NCBI RefSeq assembly: GCF_000154445.1
Contig: NZ_DS499568.1
Length of the DNA: 64,000 nt
Source of the DNA: Intestinibacter bartlettii
GTDB taxonomy: Bacteria > Bacillota > Clostridia > Peptostreptococcales > Peptostreptococcaceae
Strand: one strand, 5' to 3'
Shown here: positions 9,910 through 18,926 of the stretch, in pieces
Layout of the letters: each line of letters opens with the position of its first letter
How positions within the stretch are numbered: the first letter of the stretch is position 1
The notes under the pieces: model-generated
Database searches by the model: none
What the model saw: only the letters and a program-made list of their open reading frames with translations
What the model was told of the DNA's origin: nothing
Program-made: the position numbers and the translations under genes

Positions 9910-11022
9910 ATGGCAAGCTTATCATTAGAAAACATATGCAAAATATACCCAAATGGTTTTGAAGCAGTAAAAGATTTTAACTTAGAAATAAATGATCAGG
10001 ACTTCATTATATTTGTAGGTCCATCAGGATGTGGTAAATCAACAACACTTAGAATGATAGCAGGTCTTGAGGATATTAGTAAGGGGAATTTAAAAATAGA
10101 TGGAAAAGTTGTAAATGATGTTGAAGCTAAAGATAGAGATATAGCAATGGTATTCCAAAGTTATGCACTTTATCCACATTTAACTGTTTATGATAATATG
10201 GCATTTGGATTAAAACTTAAAAAAGTTCCTAAAGATGAAATAGACAAAAAGGTTAGATATGCGGCAAAAATATTAGACCTTGAAAAATTATTAGATCGTA
10301 AACCAAAAGCATTATCAGGTGGTCAAAGACAACGTGTTGCTATGGGGAGAGCAATAGTTCGTGAACCAAAAGTATTCTTAATGGATGAACCACTATCAAA
10401 CTTAGATGCTAAATTAAGAGTTCAAATGCGTACAGAAATAGCTAAGTTGCATGAAAGATTAGGCGCAACAATGATATATGTAACACATGACCAAACAGAA
10501 GCTATGACTTTAGGAACAAAAATAGTAGTTATGAAAGATGGTGTTATACAACAAGTAGATACTCCACAAAATTTATATAATTCTCCACAAAACTTATTTG
10601 TTGCAGGATTTATAGGTTCTCCACAAATGAACTTTATAGATGCTTTAGTGACTGAAGAAGATGGAAAAGTTGTATTAAAAATGGACGAACATAAATTTGT
10701 TTTACCTGAAGCAAAAGCTAAAGTAGTAGTTGAAAAAGGATATATGAATAAAACTGTTACTATGGGTATAAGACCAGAAAATATACATGATCCAAAAGAA
10801 TTAATAGAATCAAAAAATACTAGCGAAATAAATGTAAAAATAAATGTATATGAATTACTTGGTTCAGAAGTTTATCTATACTTTGATGTAGAAAAATTCC
10901 CTGTAACAGCAAGAGTAAATGCAGATACTACTGCAAGAACAGGTGATATGGCTAAATTTATAGTGGACATGGAAAAAGCTCATGTATTTGATAAAGAAAC
11001 AGGTTTAGTAATAACAAATTAG
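9910..11022 (+). CDS. msmX: Sugar ABC transporter ATPase (MsmX/MalK type)
   Basis: 370 residues. Walker A GPSGCGKST (about 37-45), Q-loop in VFQSYALYPHLTV, signature LSGGQRQRV (about 135), Walker B VFLMDEPLSNLDAK and the switch His in VTHDQTEA. The C-terminal part (from about 240) is the MalK/MsmX-type OB-fold domain with GIRPENI. It would energise MalEFG from the cytoplasmic face. In Firmicutes such ATPases may also serve several sugar permeases, so the name is by type. It is the last gene before a terminator at 11040. Confidence 0.93.
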   Translation: MASLSLENICKIYPNGFEAVKDFNLEINDQDFIIFVGPSGCGKSTTLRMIAGLEDISKGNLKIDGKVVNDVEAKDRDIAMVFQSYALYPHLTVYDNMAFGLKLKKVPKDEIDKKVRYAAKILDLEKLLDRKPKALSGGQRQRVAMGRAIVREPKVFLMDEPLSNLDAKLRVQMRTEIAKLHERLGATMIYVTHDQTEAMTLGTKIVVMKDGVIQQVDTPQNLYNSPQNLFVAGFIGSPQMNFIDALVTEEDGKVVLKMDEHKFVLPEAKAKVVVEKGYMNKTVTMGIRPENIHDPKELIESKNTSEINVKINVYELLGSEVYLYFDVEKFPVTARVNADTTARTGDMAKFIVDMEKAHVFDKETGLVITN

Positions 11023-11039
11023 TAAAAATTAGCTAAATA

Positions 11040-11071
11040 AAACTGCTATAATATTATATAGCAGTTTTATT
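11040..11071 (+). terminator. Terminator after the sugar ATPase gene
   Basis: AAACTGCTATA (11040-11050) pairs perfectly with TATAGCAGTTT (11057-11067), then TTAT. The short T tract may allow some read-through into the DUF624 gene. Confidence 0.7.
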
Positions 11072-11094
11072 AATATATAGGAGTAGTGTATTTT

Positions 11095-11724
11095 ATGGGG
11101 AAAATTTTTAATTATGATAGTAAATTTTTTGCGGGAATGACTAAGGTTTCAGATACTATAATAATTAATATATTATTTGTAATCTGTTCAATACCGATTG
11201 TAACGATAGGAGCATCAATAACTGCTTTATATTCTGTTTCAATGAAAATAACTAGAGATGAAGATATTTATGCAGCAAAAGAATTTATTAAACAATTTAA
11301 ACAAAACTTTAAACAAAGTACAATCATATGGATAATATTATTAGTAATAGGATTATTTATAGGACTGGATTTCTATTTGTGTAGTTTAATGTCAGATAAT
11401 ACGATAAGTATGATATTTAAATTTATATTTACAATAGTAAGTGTTGTTCTTGCATTTATCTTAATATATGTGTTTCCACTGACAGCAAGATTTGAAAATA
11501 GTATAAAAAATACTCTAACTAATTCTATTTTTATGTCTATTCAACATTTGCCATATACATTGGTAATGTCGGTTTTAGCATTTGCACCGATATTATCATT
11601 TATATTATTTAGCCAATATTGGGGCCAAATAGTATTTTTTAATACATGCATAAGCTTTGGATTTATCGCTTATATGAATTCTATATTATTAAATAAAATA
11701 TTTAGTAAATATATACAAGAATAA
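11095..11724 (+). CDS. DUF624 (YesL-like) membrane protein
   Basis: 209 residues with about five hydrophobic segments. The N terminus MGKIFNYDSKFFAGMTKVSD, then SIPIVTIGASITALYSVSMK, is the recognisable DUF624/YesL pattern. This family is commonly found beside carbohydrate ABC transporters in Firmicutes; its molecular role is unknown. The ATG at 11095 fits the family start. A GTG at 11086 is only 2 nt from AGGAG and is less likely. The gene sits between two terminators, so it is partly separate from the maltodextrin operon. Confidence 0.8.
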   Translation: MGKIFNYDSKFFAGMTKVSDTIIINILFVICSIPIVTIGASITALYSVSMKITRDEDIYAAKEFIKQFKQNFKQSTIIWIILLVIGLFIGLDFYLCSLMSDNTISMIFKFIFTIVSVVLAFILIYVFPLTARFENSIKNTLTNSIFMSIQHLPYTLVMSVLAFAPILSFILFSQYWGQIVFFNTCISFGFIAYMNSILLNKIFSKYIQE

Positions 11725-11755
11725 TATTTAACTTCAAAATAAGAAGACTATATTT

Positions 11756-11787
11756 AGCCACTGATATTTTTAGATTAGTGGCTTTTT
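11756..11787 (+). terminator. Terminator after DUF624 gene
   Basis: AGCCACT (11756-11762) pairs with AGTGGCT (11777-11783), followed by TTTT. Confidence 0.75.
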
Positions 11788-11921
11788 AAATGCTAAATTA
11801 GATTTATAAAGGAATAGCAATTTATTTATATTAATAATATCTATCTTATATTATAATAAGACTAGAAAAAAGTGAATATGGCGCTTAATATTATTCAGGA
11901 AAGGACAATATTTAAAAGCAT

Positions 11922-13397
11922 ATGACAAAAGAAATAAAGTTCGAGCAAAATTATATAAATAATAAGTTACAAAACATAGTAAACGATGATTTAATATCTT
12001 TTCATATGCCAGGTCATAAAAAGGGAAAAATTTATGATAAACTGGGATATGGAAAATTAGTTAAAGATTTATATAAGATGGATACAACAGAAATTATAGA
12101 AACTGATAACTTATTTTCTGCTGAAGAAATTATAAAAGATTCGCAAGATAGGGCGAGCAAAATTTTCAAAAGCGGACAAAGTTATTATCTAGTAAACGGA
12201 AGTACTTGTGGAATACAGGCAGCAATTTTGGCAACTTGTAAACCTAAAAGTAAAATACTTATAAACCGAGATTGTCATCAATCCGCAATTAATGCATTTA
12301 TCCTAGGAGATGTGGAACCTGTTTATATAAAAGGAAGTATCTGCGAAAATACTTATACTATTCAAGGGGTAAGTGAACAAGATGTTATAAGTGCAATTGA
12401 TAATAATGAAGATATAAAAGTACTTATGTTAACTTATCCAAGCTATTATGGTATGGTATTTGATTTAAAAAAAATATGTAGATATGCACATGAAAAAGGG
12501 ATGATGGTTATTGTAGATGAGGCGCATGGTGCACATTTAAATTTAAGTGATAAATTACCTAAATCAGCACTTGAACAAGGGGCTGATATTGTTATACAAA
12601 GTTTACACAAAACTTTACCAGCGTTTACTCAATCATCAATGCTACATGTACAGGGGGATTTAGTTGATAAAAAGAATTTAGAGCGATTTTTAAAAATAGT
12701 TCAATCTTCTAGCCCTTCGTATGTTCTTATGTCATCATTAGAAATAGCAATTGATATATATGACAGATATGGCAAAGGACTAATGGACAATTTACTTAAT
12801 AATATAGAAAACTTTGAAGCTGATTTATCTAAAATAGACGGAGTAAAAGTTATTAAAGGACATGATGCAACAAAAGTATTTATATCACTTAAAGATCTAG
12901 GTATAAACGGATATGATCTAGAAGAAATCCTTAGATATAAATATAATATCCAAGTTGAATTATCAAATTATTATGGAGTGTTATTAATTTGTACAATCGG
13001 AAATGAGAAAAATGATTTTGATGCGTTTTTAGAGGCAATCAAATCGATAGCTAAAAATTTCAACAAAAATCATGATTTAAAAATCAAACAAGATAATTTA
13101 AATCAAAAAGAAGCTGAACTAATACATATAAATTATCCAAATATAATTCCAAAGAAAGTACTTTCTCCAAGAGAGGCGTTTTATAGTGATAAAAAAGAAG
13201 TCAAATTAAAAGACAGTATAGGAAAAGTTTCTGGAGAATATATAATTCCATATCCACCAGGGATAAGTTTAACATCACCAGGTGAAATTATAACAAAGGA
13301 AGTTATAGATTATATTTTAATTTGCAAAGAATACGGAATGAATGTAAGTGGGTTAAAAGATAAATCTTTGGATATAATTGAAATAATCGAAAATTAG
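11922..13397 (+). CDS. Orn/Lys/Arg decarboxylase family protein (YaaO/SpeA-like)
   Basis: 491-residue fold-type I pyridoxal-phosphate enzyme. Visible motifs are ISFHMPGHKKG near the N terminus, LVNGSTCGIQAAIL, VDEAHGAHL, and the cofactor Lys in QSLHKTLPAFTQSS. The family decarboxylates lysine, arginine or ornithine, feeding polyamine synthesis or acid resistance; the substrate cannot be read from sequence. It directly precedes tmk, as yaaO does in Bacillus subtilis. The nearest ribosome-like AGGAAAGGA is about 17 nt upstream of the ATG, which is long, so translation may be weak or the start slightly different. Confidence 0.88.
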   Translation: MTKEIKFEQNYINNKLQNIVNDDLISFHMPGHKKGKIYDKLGYGKLVKDLYKMDTTEIIETDNLFSAEEIIKDSQDRASKIFKSGQSYYLVNGSTCGIQAAILATCKPKSKILINRDCHQSAINAFILGDVEPVYIKGSICENTYTIQGVSEQDVISAIDNNEDIKVLMLTYPSYYGMVFDLKKICRYAHEKGMMVIVDEAHGAHLNLSDKLPKSALEQGADIVIQSLHKTLPAFTQSSMLHVQGDLVDKKNLERFLKIVQSSSPSYVLMSSLEIAIDIYDRYGKGLMDNLLNNIENFEADLSKIDGVKVIKGHDATKVFISLKDLGINGYDLEEILRYKYNIQVELSNYYGVLLICTIGNEKNDFDAFLEAIKSIAKNFNKNHDLKIKQDNLNQKEAELIHINYPNIIPKKVLSPREAFYSDKKEVKLKDSIGKVSGEYIIPYPPGISLTSPGEIITKEVIDYILICKEYGMNVSGLKDKSLDIIEIIEN

Positions 13398-13437
13398 AAA
13401 TAAATATAGAAACAAATTTATTATGGAGGCATTATAA

Positions 13438-14112
13438 ATGAAAGGGAAGTTAATAATTATAGAAGGTTCTGATGGAAGCGGAAAAGCGACACAGACTAAA
13501 AAATTATACGATAGATTAGAAGCAGAAAATTATAAAATAAAAAAGGTTGAATTCCCAAATTACAACTCTGAATCATCAGCATTAGTAAAAATGTATTTAA
13601 GAGGTGATTTCGGAAAAAATGCTACAGATGTAGATCCATATGTGTGCTCAACATTTTATGCAGTAGACAGATATGCATCATTTAAAACAGGATGGGAAGA
13701 GTTCTATAACAATGGAGGAATAATAATCTGTGACAGATATACGACTTCAAATATGGTTCACCAAGCATCAAAAATAGACGAGTCTGAAAGAGATAAATAT
13801 TTAGATTGGTTAAATGATTTAGAATTTAATCTATATAAAATACCAAAACCGGATTGCGTAATATTCTTAGATGTACCAGTTGAAGTTAGTAAATCTCTTA
13901 TGCAAGATAGAAACAACAAAATAACAGGAGAAAGCGAAAAGGATATCCACGAAAGTGATTTTGAATATCTTAAAAAATCATATGAAAATTCTATTTATAT
14001 AGCTGATAAATACGATTGGAAGAGAATTAACTGTATAGAAAATAATCAATTAAGAACTATTGATGATATACATAACGAGATATACAGCATAATAGAAGAT
14101 GAAATTTTATAA
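13438..14112 (+). CDS. tmk: Thymidylate kinase
   Basis: 224 residues. Phosphorylates dTMP to dTDP. The P-loop is EGSDGSGKATQ (about 9-19), followed by the substrate-site segment ICDRYTTSNMVHQASK (about 97-112), the counterpart of the FDR/DRY motif, and FLDVPVEV. This is the longer, clostridial form of the enzyme. The ribosome site is TGGAGG. It is followed by holB, the usual Firmicute order, but the yaaQ (darA)-yaaR genes that lie between them in Bacillus are absent. Confidence 0.92.
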   Translation: MKGKLIIIEGSDGSGKATQTKKLYDRLEAENYKIKKVEFPNYNSESSALVKMYLRGDFGKNATDVDPYVCSTFYAVDRYASFKTGWEEFYNNGGIIICDRYTTSNMVHQASKIDESERDKYLDWLNDLEFNLYKIPKPDCVIFLDVPVEVSKSLMQDRNNKITGESEKDIHESDFEYLKKSYENSIYIADKYDWKRINCIENNQLRTIDDIHNEIYSIIEDEIL

Positions 14113-14210
14113 GTAGATTTATAAACAATAAATCCAATTTAAATAAATTTATATAGGAAACATATTTTAAATTTTTAATATAGAAATCCTATAAAAATGG
14201 AGGATAATAT

Positions 14211-15146
14211 ATGTACTTTGAGAAAATAAGAGGGCAAAGATTTGCAAAAAAATACTTATCTAATAGTATAAAGTCAAATATGATAAGCCATGCATATATG
14301 TTTGAGGGACCAAGTGGTGTAGGGAAAAATACAATGGCTAGAGACTTAGCTACAACTTTATTGGAGATGGAGAATTTATTCAACAGTCCAGATTATATTG
14401 AAATAACGCCAGATGGAAATAGTATAAAGATTGCTCAAATAAGAAAATTACAGTCAGATATATTAGTTAAGCCATATAAATCATATAAAATATATGTGAT
14501 TGATGAGGCTCAAAAAATGACAGTAGAGGCACAAAATGCATTGCTTAAAACATTAGAAGAACCACCAAAGTATGCTATAATAATCCTTATAACTAATAAT
14601 AAGGAATCTTTGTTAGATACAATAAAATCAAGATGTGAGATTATTAAATTTACACCGATACCATTAGTAGAAGTTGCTGATTATTTGACTCAAACAGGAG
14701 TAGATAAAAACAGGGCTTCATTACTTGCCAATTTTTCAAGGGGAAGTATGCAAAAAGCTATAGAACTTTCTGAATCAGAAGATTTTCATATTATGAGAGA
14801 TGAAGTTCAAAAATATGTTGAAACATTCTTGACAGGAAGTATGCTAGATATAATGGATATACAAAGTAGTATAGAAAAATATAAAGATAATATAACTAAT
14901 GTATTAGATTTGCTAGTTAATTATTTTAGAGATATTATGATGGTAAAGGAAAATGTTGATAGTAGCATGATTATAAATTTGGATAGGTTAGTGTTTATAA
15001 AAAATATGAGCACAAAAATAACTTATTCTCAACTATCAAAGATTATTGATATAATAGAAGAAACAAAAAATAAATTAAGAAGTAATTGTAATTTTAATAT
15101 TAGCATACAAGTTATGACTTTAAATATATACGAGGTGATTAAATGA
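14211..15146 (+). CDS. holB: DNA polymerase III delta' subunit
   Basis: 311 residues, AAA+ clamp-loader fold. The P-loop reads GPSGVGKNT (about 33-41), so the usual final Ser/Thr is displaced by Asn. Also visible are IDEAQKMT, NALLKTLEEPP (about 106-116) and the clamp-loader SRC motif in TIKSRCEII. The zinc-binding Cys cluster that normally lies between the P-loop and the DEAQ box is missing: the chain goes directly from DLATTLLEMEN to SPDYIEITPDG. TGGAGG precedes the ATG. Its stop overlaps ricT (ATGA), so they are co-translated. Confidence 0.9.
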   Translation: MYFEKIRGQRFAKKYLSNSIKSNMISHAYMFEGPSGVGKNTMARDLATTLLEMENLFNSPDYIEITPDGNSIKIAQIRKLQSDILVKPYKSYKIYVIDEAQKMTVEAQNALLKTLEEPPKYAIIILITNNKESLLDTIKSRCEIIKFTPIPLVEVADYLTQTGVDKNRASLLANFSRGSMQKAIELSESEDFHIMRDEVQKYVETFLTGSMLDIMDIQSSIEKYKDNITNVLDLLVNYFRDIMMVKENVDSSMIINLDRLVFIKNMSTKITYSQLSKIIDIIEETKNKLRSNCNFNISIQVMTLNIYEVIK

Positions 15147-16042
15147 TAAAAATAGTTGGGGTTAGATTTAAAAATGCTGGGAAAATATATTATTTTGATC
15201 CAGTTGATTTCGAAATAGAAAAAAATATAGATGTTGTAGTGGAAACAGCTAGAGGACTTGAGTACGGGAAAATAGTTGTTGGACCAAAGGAAATTGAAGA
15301 GGAAAAATTAATTTCTCCATTAAAACCTATAATACGAATTGCAACAGAAGAAGATAAAGCAATTTATAGAGAAAATAAAGAAAAGGCAAAAGAAACGTTT
15401 GAAATTTGCCAACAAAAAATAAAAGAACACGGATTAACAATGTTCTTAATAGATTGTGAATATACATTTGACAGAAATAAACTAATATTCTATTTCACTG
15501 CAGAGGGAAGAATAGACTTTAGGGAATTAGTAAAAGATTTAGCATCAATATTCAAAACAAGAATAGAACTTAGACAAATAGGTGTAAGAGATGAAGCTAA
15601 ATCAATTGGTGGACTTGGAACATGCGGAAGAAAATTATGCTGTTCTTCTTGGCTTGGAGATTTCCAACCAGTATCAATAAAAATGGCAAAAGACCAAAGT
15701 TTATCTTTAAATCCTACAAAAATATCAGGAATATGTGGCCGTTTATTCTGCTGTCTAAAATATGAACATGATGTTTATGTAGAAGCAATAGAAAAAATGC
15801 CTGTTGTAGGAAGTGTAGTAAAAGTAGAAAACCAAAAAGGTAAAGTAATAGAAATAAATCCATTACTTGAACAAATAAAAATAGAATTTAACGATAAAAC
15901 AATAAAAACTTGTTTAGCTGAAGAAGTAAAAGTGCTTCATGTTCCTAAAAAATGTGAAAATGGATGCTGCGGTGGCGGTAAATGCAAGCATGATGATATA
16001 GATTCAGAAACATTAAAAGAACTTAGAAAACTAGAGGACTAA
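15143..16042 (+). CDS. ricT: RicT/YaaT, PSP1-domain protein of the Ric (Y-) complex
   Basis: 299 residues, PSP1 C-terminal domain family. In Bacillus subtilis the homologue joins RicA and RicF in an Fe-S complex that affects RNase Y mRNA processing, sporulation and competence. Two conserved Cys groups are seen: GLGTCGRKLCCSSW (about 157-170) and GICGRLFCCLKYEHD (about 195-209). A further C-terminal group, CENGCCGGGKC, could be an extra metal site. It sits between holB and the yabB-like methyltransferase in the standard order. Start ATG overlaps the holB stop. Confidence 0.93.
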   Translation: MIKIVGVRFKNAGKIYYFDPVDFEIEKNIDVVVETARGLEYGKIVVGPKEIEEEKLISPLKPIIRIATEEDKAIYRENKEKAKETFEICQQKIKEHGLTMFLIDCEYTFDRNKLIFYFTAEGRIDFRELVKDLASIFKTRIELRQIGVRDEAKSIGGLGTCGRKLCCSSWLGDFQPVSIKMAKDQSLSLNPTKISGICGRLFCCLKYEHDVYVEAIEKMPVVGSVVKVENQKGKVIEINPLLEQIKIEFNDKTIKTCLAEEVKVLHVPKKCENGCCGGGKCKHDDIDSETLKELRKLED

Positions 16043-16052
16043 AGGAGATTTT

Positions 16053-16802
16053 ATGCAGGTAACTTTAAAGGAAACTGAAAGAATTGATGACTTACAATTA
16101 AAAGGATTAAAATTAATACAAGATAAAACAGGGTTCTGTTTTGGAATAGATGCAGTATTATTAGCTAATTTTGCAAAAGTAAAAAATAATGCTAAAGTAG
16201 TTGATTTAGGTACTGGAACGGGAATAATACCTATATTAATTGCAGGAAAAAGTAAAGCTAGCAAAATTATAGGTGTAGAAATACAAGAAGAAGTTTATGA
16301 AATGGCAACAAGATCTGTAAAATTAAATGATTTAGAAGATAGAGTAGAAATCATAAATGCAGACATAAAAACTATAGATAAAGAATTAGAAGTGCATGGA
16401 TATCATGTAGCAACATCAAACCCACCATATATGCATATGGATGGAATTAAAAATCCAAACGATAAAAAAGCAATATCTAGACACGAAATAATGTGTAATC
16501 TAGAAGATGTAATAAGAGCAGCTTCAAGACTTGTAATGCCTAGAGGAAAGTTCTTTATGATACACAGACCTACTAGATTAGTTGATATAATCGAATTAGG
16601 TAGAAAATATAGGTTAGAACCAAAAGTAGTTCAATTTATCCATCCGAAAGTAGGAAAAGCGCCTAACTTAATGTTAGTGGAATTCACTAAAGATGGAAGA
16701 CCAGAACTGAAAATACTAGACCCTCTATATGTATATGGAGATGATGGAAATTATACAGAAGAAATAAGAAAAATATATGCCAACGAAGATATAGGAGAGT
16801 AA
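16053..16802 (+). CDS. tRNA1(Val) adenine-37 N6-methyltransferase family (YabB/TrmN6)
   Basis: 249-residue class I SAM methyltransferase. The SAM motif is VVDLGTGTGIIPILIA (about 49-64), and the amino-methylating NPPY motif (about 126-129) fits adenine N6 methylation. The N terminus has QDKTGFCFGIDAVLLANF, typical of YabB/TrmN6. It matches yabB in position. AAAGGAGA lies before the ATG. rsmI starts 1 nt after its stop. The exact tRNA target is by family. Confidence 0.88.
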   Translation: MQVTLKETERIDDLQLKGLKLIQDKTGFCFGIDAVLLANFAKVKNNAKVVDLGTGTGIIPILIAGKSKASKIIGVEIQEEVYEMATRSVKLNDLEDRVEIINADIKTIDKELEVHGYHVATSNPPYMHMDGIKNPNDKKAISRHEIMCNLEDVIRAASRLVMPRGKFFMIHRPTRLVDIIELGRKYRLEPKVVQFIHPKVGKAPNLMLVEFTKDGRPELKILDPLYVYGDDGNYTEEIRKIYANEDIGE

Positions 16803-16803
16803 T

Positions 16804-17637
16804 ATGAGTGGAAAATTATATATATGTCCAACACCTATAGGAAACTTGGAAGATATAACATATAGAACTTTAAAGGTATTAAATGAAGTAGATTTAATTG
16901 CAGCAGAAGATACAAGACATAGTATAAAACTTTTAAATCACTTTGAAATTTCAAAACCTTTGACAAGTTATTTTGAACATAATAAGGACACTAAAGGTGA
17001 TTATTTAATAAATAAATTATTGGATGGAGAAAATATAGCTTTAATAAGTGATGCTGGAATGCCGGGGATATCAGATCCAGGAGAAGACTTAATAAAACAA
17101 GCTATAGAAAATAATATAGAAATAGATGTATTACCTGGAGCAACAGCATTTACAGTAGCTTTAGTTGGTTCTGGATTAGATACACACAAATTTGTATTTG
17201 AAGGATTTTTAGACAGAGATAAAAAATTACGTAGAAAAAGACTTGAAGAAATACAAGAAGAAGATAGAACTATGATTTTCTATGAATCACCACATAGATT
17301 AAAAGACACACTAAAAGATATGTTAAAATTCTTTGGTAATAGAAAAATTGCAGTAAATAGAGAATTAACAAAGAAATATCAAGAAGTAATTAGAGAAGAC
17401 ATCGAAACAGTATTAAAAATTTACGAAGAAAAAGAAATAAAAGGTGAATTTGTATTGATTGTTGATGGATTCAAAGGTGAAAAACAAGCTAAAAACAACT
17501 ACGACGAATTGTCAGAAAGAGAATACGTTGAAGTTTTAATTAATACAGGTCTTAGCAAAAAAGATGCAATAAAAACTGTTTGCAAAGATAGAAAATTAAA
17601 AAAAGATGTTGTATATAAGCAAGTACTAGATTTATAG
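16804..17637 (+). CDS. rsmI: 16S rRNA C1402 ribose 2'-O-methyltransferase
   Basis: 277 residues. Tetrapyrrole-methylase-like SAM fold with the RsmI signatures LYICPTPIGNLEDIT at the N terminus, AAEDTRHS (about 36-43), LISDAGMPGISDPG (about 79-92) and FYESPHRL (about 159-166). It methylates the 2'-OH of C1402 in the decoding centre. It is tightly coupled to the upstream methyltransferase. AGGAGAG overlaps that gene's end. Confidence 0.95.
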   Translation: MSGKLYICPTPIGNLEDITYRTLKVLNEVDLIAAEDTRHSIKLLNHFEISKPLTSYFEHNKDTKGDYLINKLLDGENIALISDAGMPGISDPGEDLIKQAIENNIEIDVLPGATAFTVALVGSGLDTHKFVFEGFLDRDKKLRRKRLEEIQEEDRTMIFYESPHRLKDTLKDMLKFFGNRKIAVNRELTKKYQEVIREDIETVLKIYEEKEIKGEFVLIVDGFKGEKQAKNNYDELSEREYVEVLINTGLSKKDAIKTVCKDRKLKKDVVYKQVLDL

Positions 17638-17680
17638 TAAAAGTAAGATATATATTAACTTTATAAACAGGGGTGATTAG

Positions 17681-18388
17681 ATGGATATAGGAAAGCAATT
17701 ATTGGAATGTCTAAAATATAAAAATGCCTCTAATAAAATAGAAGAGTTAGACGAAAAAGGTTTATTAGAGCAAATAATACCTAGCATTAAAGATATGAAG
17801 GAAGTCGGAAAGTGCAGATATCACATAGTTAATTCATTTCAACATTCACTATATACTCTCGGTCATTTTGAGAGCATATTAGCGACCGATAACTTTGTAC
17901 CAAGTCATCTAAGAGAAGGAGTTTGGGAATATTTAAACTCAAAAGATGAGTCTGGATTTCCCATATTACAAGTATTAAAATTAGGAGTTTTTTTACATGA
18001 TGTTGGAAAGCCTGCTGCAAAAACTGTCGATGAAACGGGAAGAGCACACTTTAGAGGGCATGATGTAACTGGGGGTCAAATAGTTCTTGAACTAGGAAAA
18101 GAACTTGAACTAAGTGATGTAACGACACAAAAACTTTTTAGATATGTAAGATATCATATGTCTTTATTAATAGCTTATAAAACTGGTAATGTCGGGAAAG
18201 AAATTCTTTGGAAACAATTCGATGAGCTTGGAGATGATATTATAGGTATAATGCTACTTGGGTATTGTGATTTAGTTGCAACAAGAAAATTATTAAATCC
18301 ACTTGAGGATAATGGAGTAATAAAAACATATATGGAATTTATTTTAACGAATTATTTCTATAGATATAAAACAGATAAAGAAGTATGA
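17681..18388 (+). CDS. HD-domain phosphohydrolase
   Basis: 235 residues. An HD domain is seen: His in YHIVNSFQHSLYTLGH, the HD doublet in GVFLHDVGKP (about 104-113), RAHFRGHDVTGG, and a late Asp in GYCDLVATR. The pattern resembles the HD domain of CCA-adding/poly(A) polymerase proteins, but no nucleotidyltransferase domain is attached. Substrate unknown. Ribosome site AGGGGTGAT. It follows rsmI by 43 nt and ends at a bidirectional terminator. Confidence 0.8.
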   Translation: MDIGKQLLECLKYKNASNKIEELDEKGLLEQIIPSIKDMKEVGKCRYHIVNSFQHSLYTLGHFESILATDNFVPSHLREGVWEYLNSKDESGFPILQVLKLGVFLHDVGKPAAKTVDETGRAHFRGHDVTGGQIVLELGKELELSDVTTQKLFRYVRYHMSLLIAYKTGNVGKEILWKQFDELGDDIIGIMLLGYCDLVATRKLLNPLEDNGVIKTYMEFILTNYFYRYKTDKEV

Positions 18389-18397
18389 AAAAAATAA

Positions 18398-18447
18398 AAG
18401 TCTGCCTTAGAGTATTAATATCAAATGCTTTAAGGCAGACTTATTGT
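18398..18447. terminator. Bidirectional terminator between the HD gene and the Lrp-type gene
   Basis: A perfect 12-bp stem AAGTCTGCCTTA (18398-18409) / TAAGGCAGACTT (18431-18442), with A-rich DNA on the left and T-rich on the right, serves the convergent genes. Confidence 0.85.
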
Positions 18448-18461
18448 TTTAGTAAGTTTAA

Positions 18462-18890
18462 TTATAGTATAGATTTAGTTTGTATAGGTGTAGATAAAAT
18501 AACAGAGGTCTTAGTTGTCCCTATTGATTTTATACTATCAATTACATTTTCAAGTTCATACATATCTTTTACTATAACTTTTAATAGTGAACAGTCATCT
18601 CCAGTTATATGATGACATTCAACTATTCGAGGATCTTTTCTTGCAGTTTCTAGGAATAGCTCGTATTTATCACTTGGTAAAGCAATATGTATAAATGCTT
18701 TTATAACTCTTCCTAGAGCATCTGGGTTTACTATAGCTTTGTAACCTTCAATTACACCAGATTCTTCTAATCTTTTTACTCTTTCTGAAACAGCAGGAGA
18801 AGTTAATCCTACTATTTTTCCTAAGTCTTTCATGGAGATTCTACCATCTTTTTGTAATATCTCTATAATTCTGTAATCAGTAACGTCCAT
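18462..18890 (-). CDS. Lrp/AsnC-family transcriptional regulator
   Basis: 142 residues. N-terminal winged helix-turn-helix, MDVTDYRIIEILQKDGRISM then VGLTSPAVSERVKRLEESG, followed by an RAM ligand-binding domain with CHHITGDDCSLLKVIV. Such proteins respond to amino acids and act as octamers on DNA. It lies 36 nt downstream of the nicotinate phosphoribosyltransferase gene on the same strand, so the two are probably co-transcribed. The regulated pathway is not evident. Confidence 0.92.
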   Translation of the reverse strand: MDVTDYRIIEILQKDGRISMKDLGKIVGLTSPAVSERVKRLEESGVIEGYKAIVNPDALGRVIKAFIHIALPSDKYELFLETARKDPRIVECHHITGDDCSLLKVIVKDMYELENVIDSIKSIGTTKTSVILSTPIQTKSIL

Positions 18891-18926
18891 TAATTGACCC
18901 CCCTCTATATCTATAAATTATTTTTA

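Noticed and set aside
18385..18612. Plus-strand open frame of 75 codons after the HD gene
   Set aside because: It crosses the bidirectional terminator and is antisense to the Lrp-type gene.
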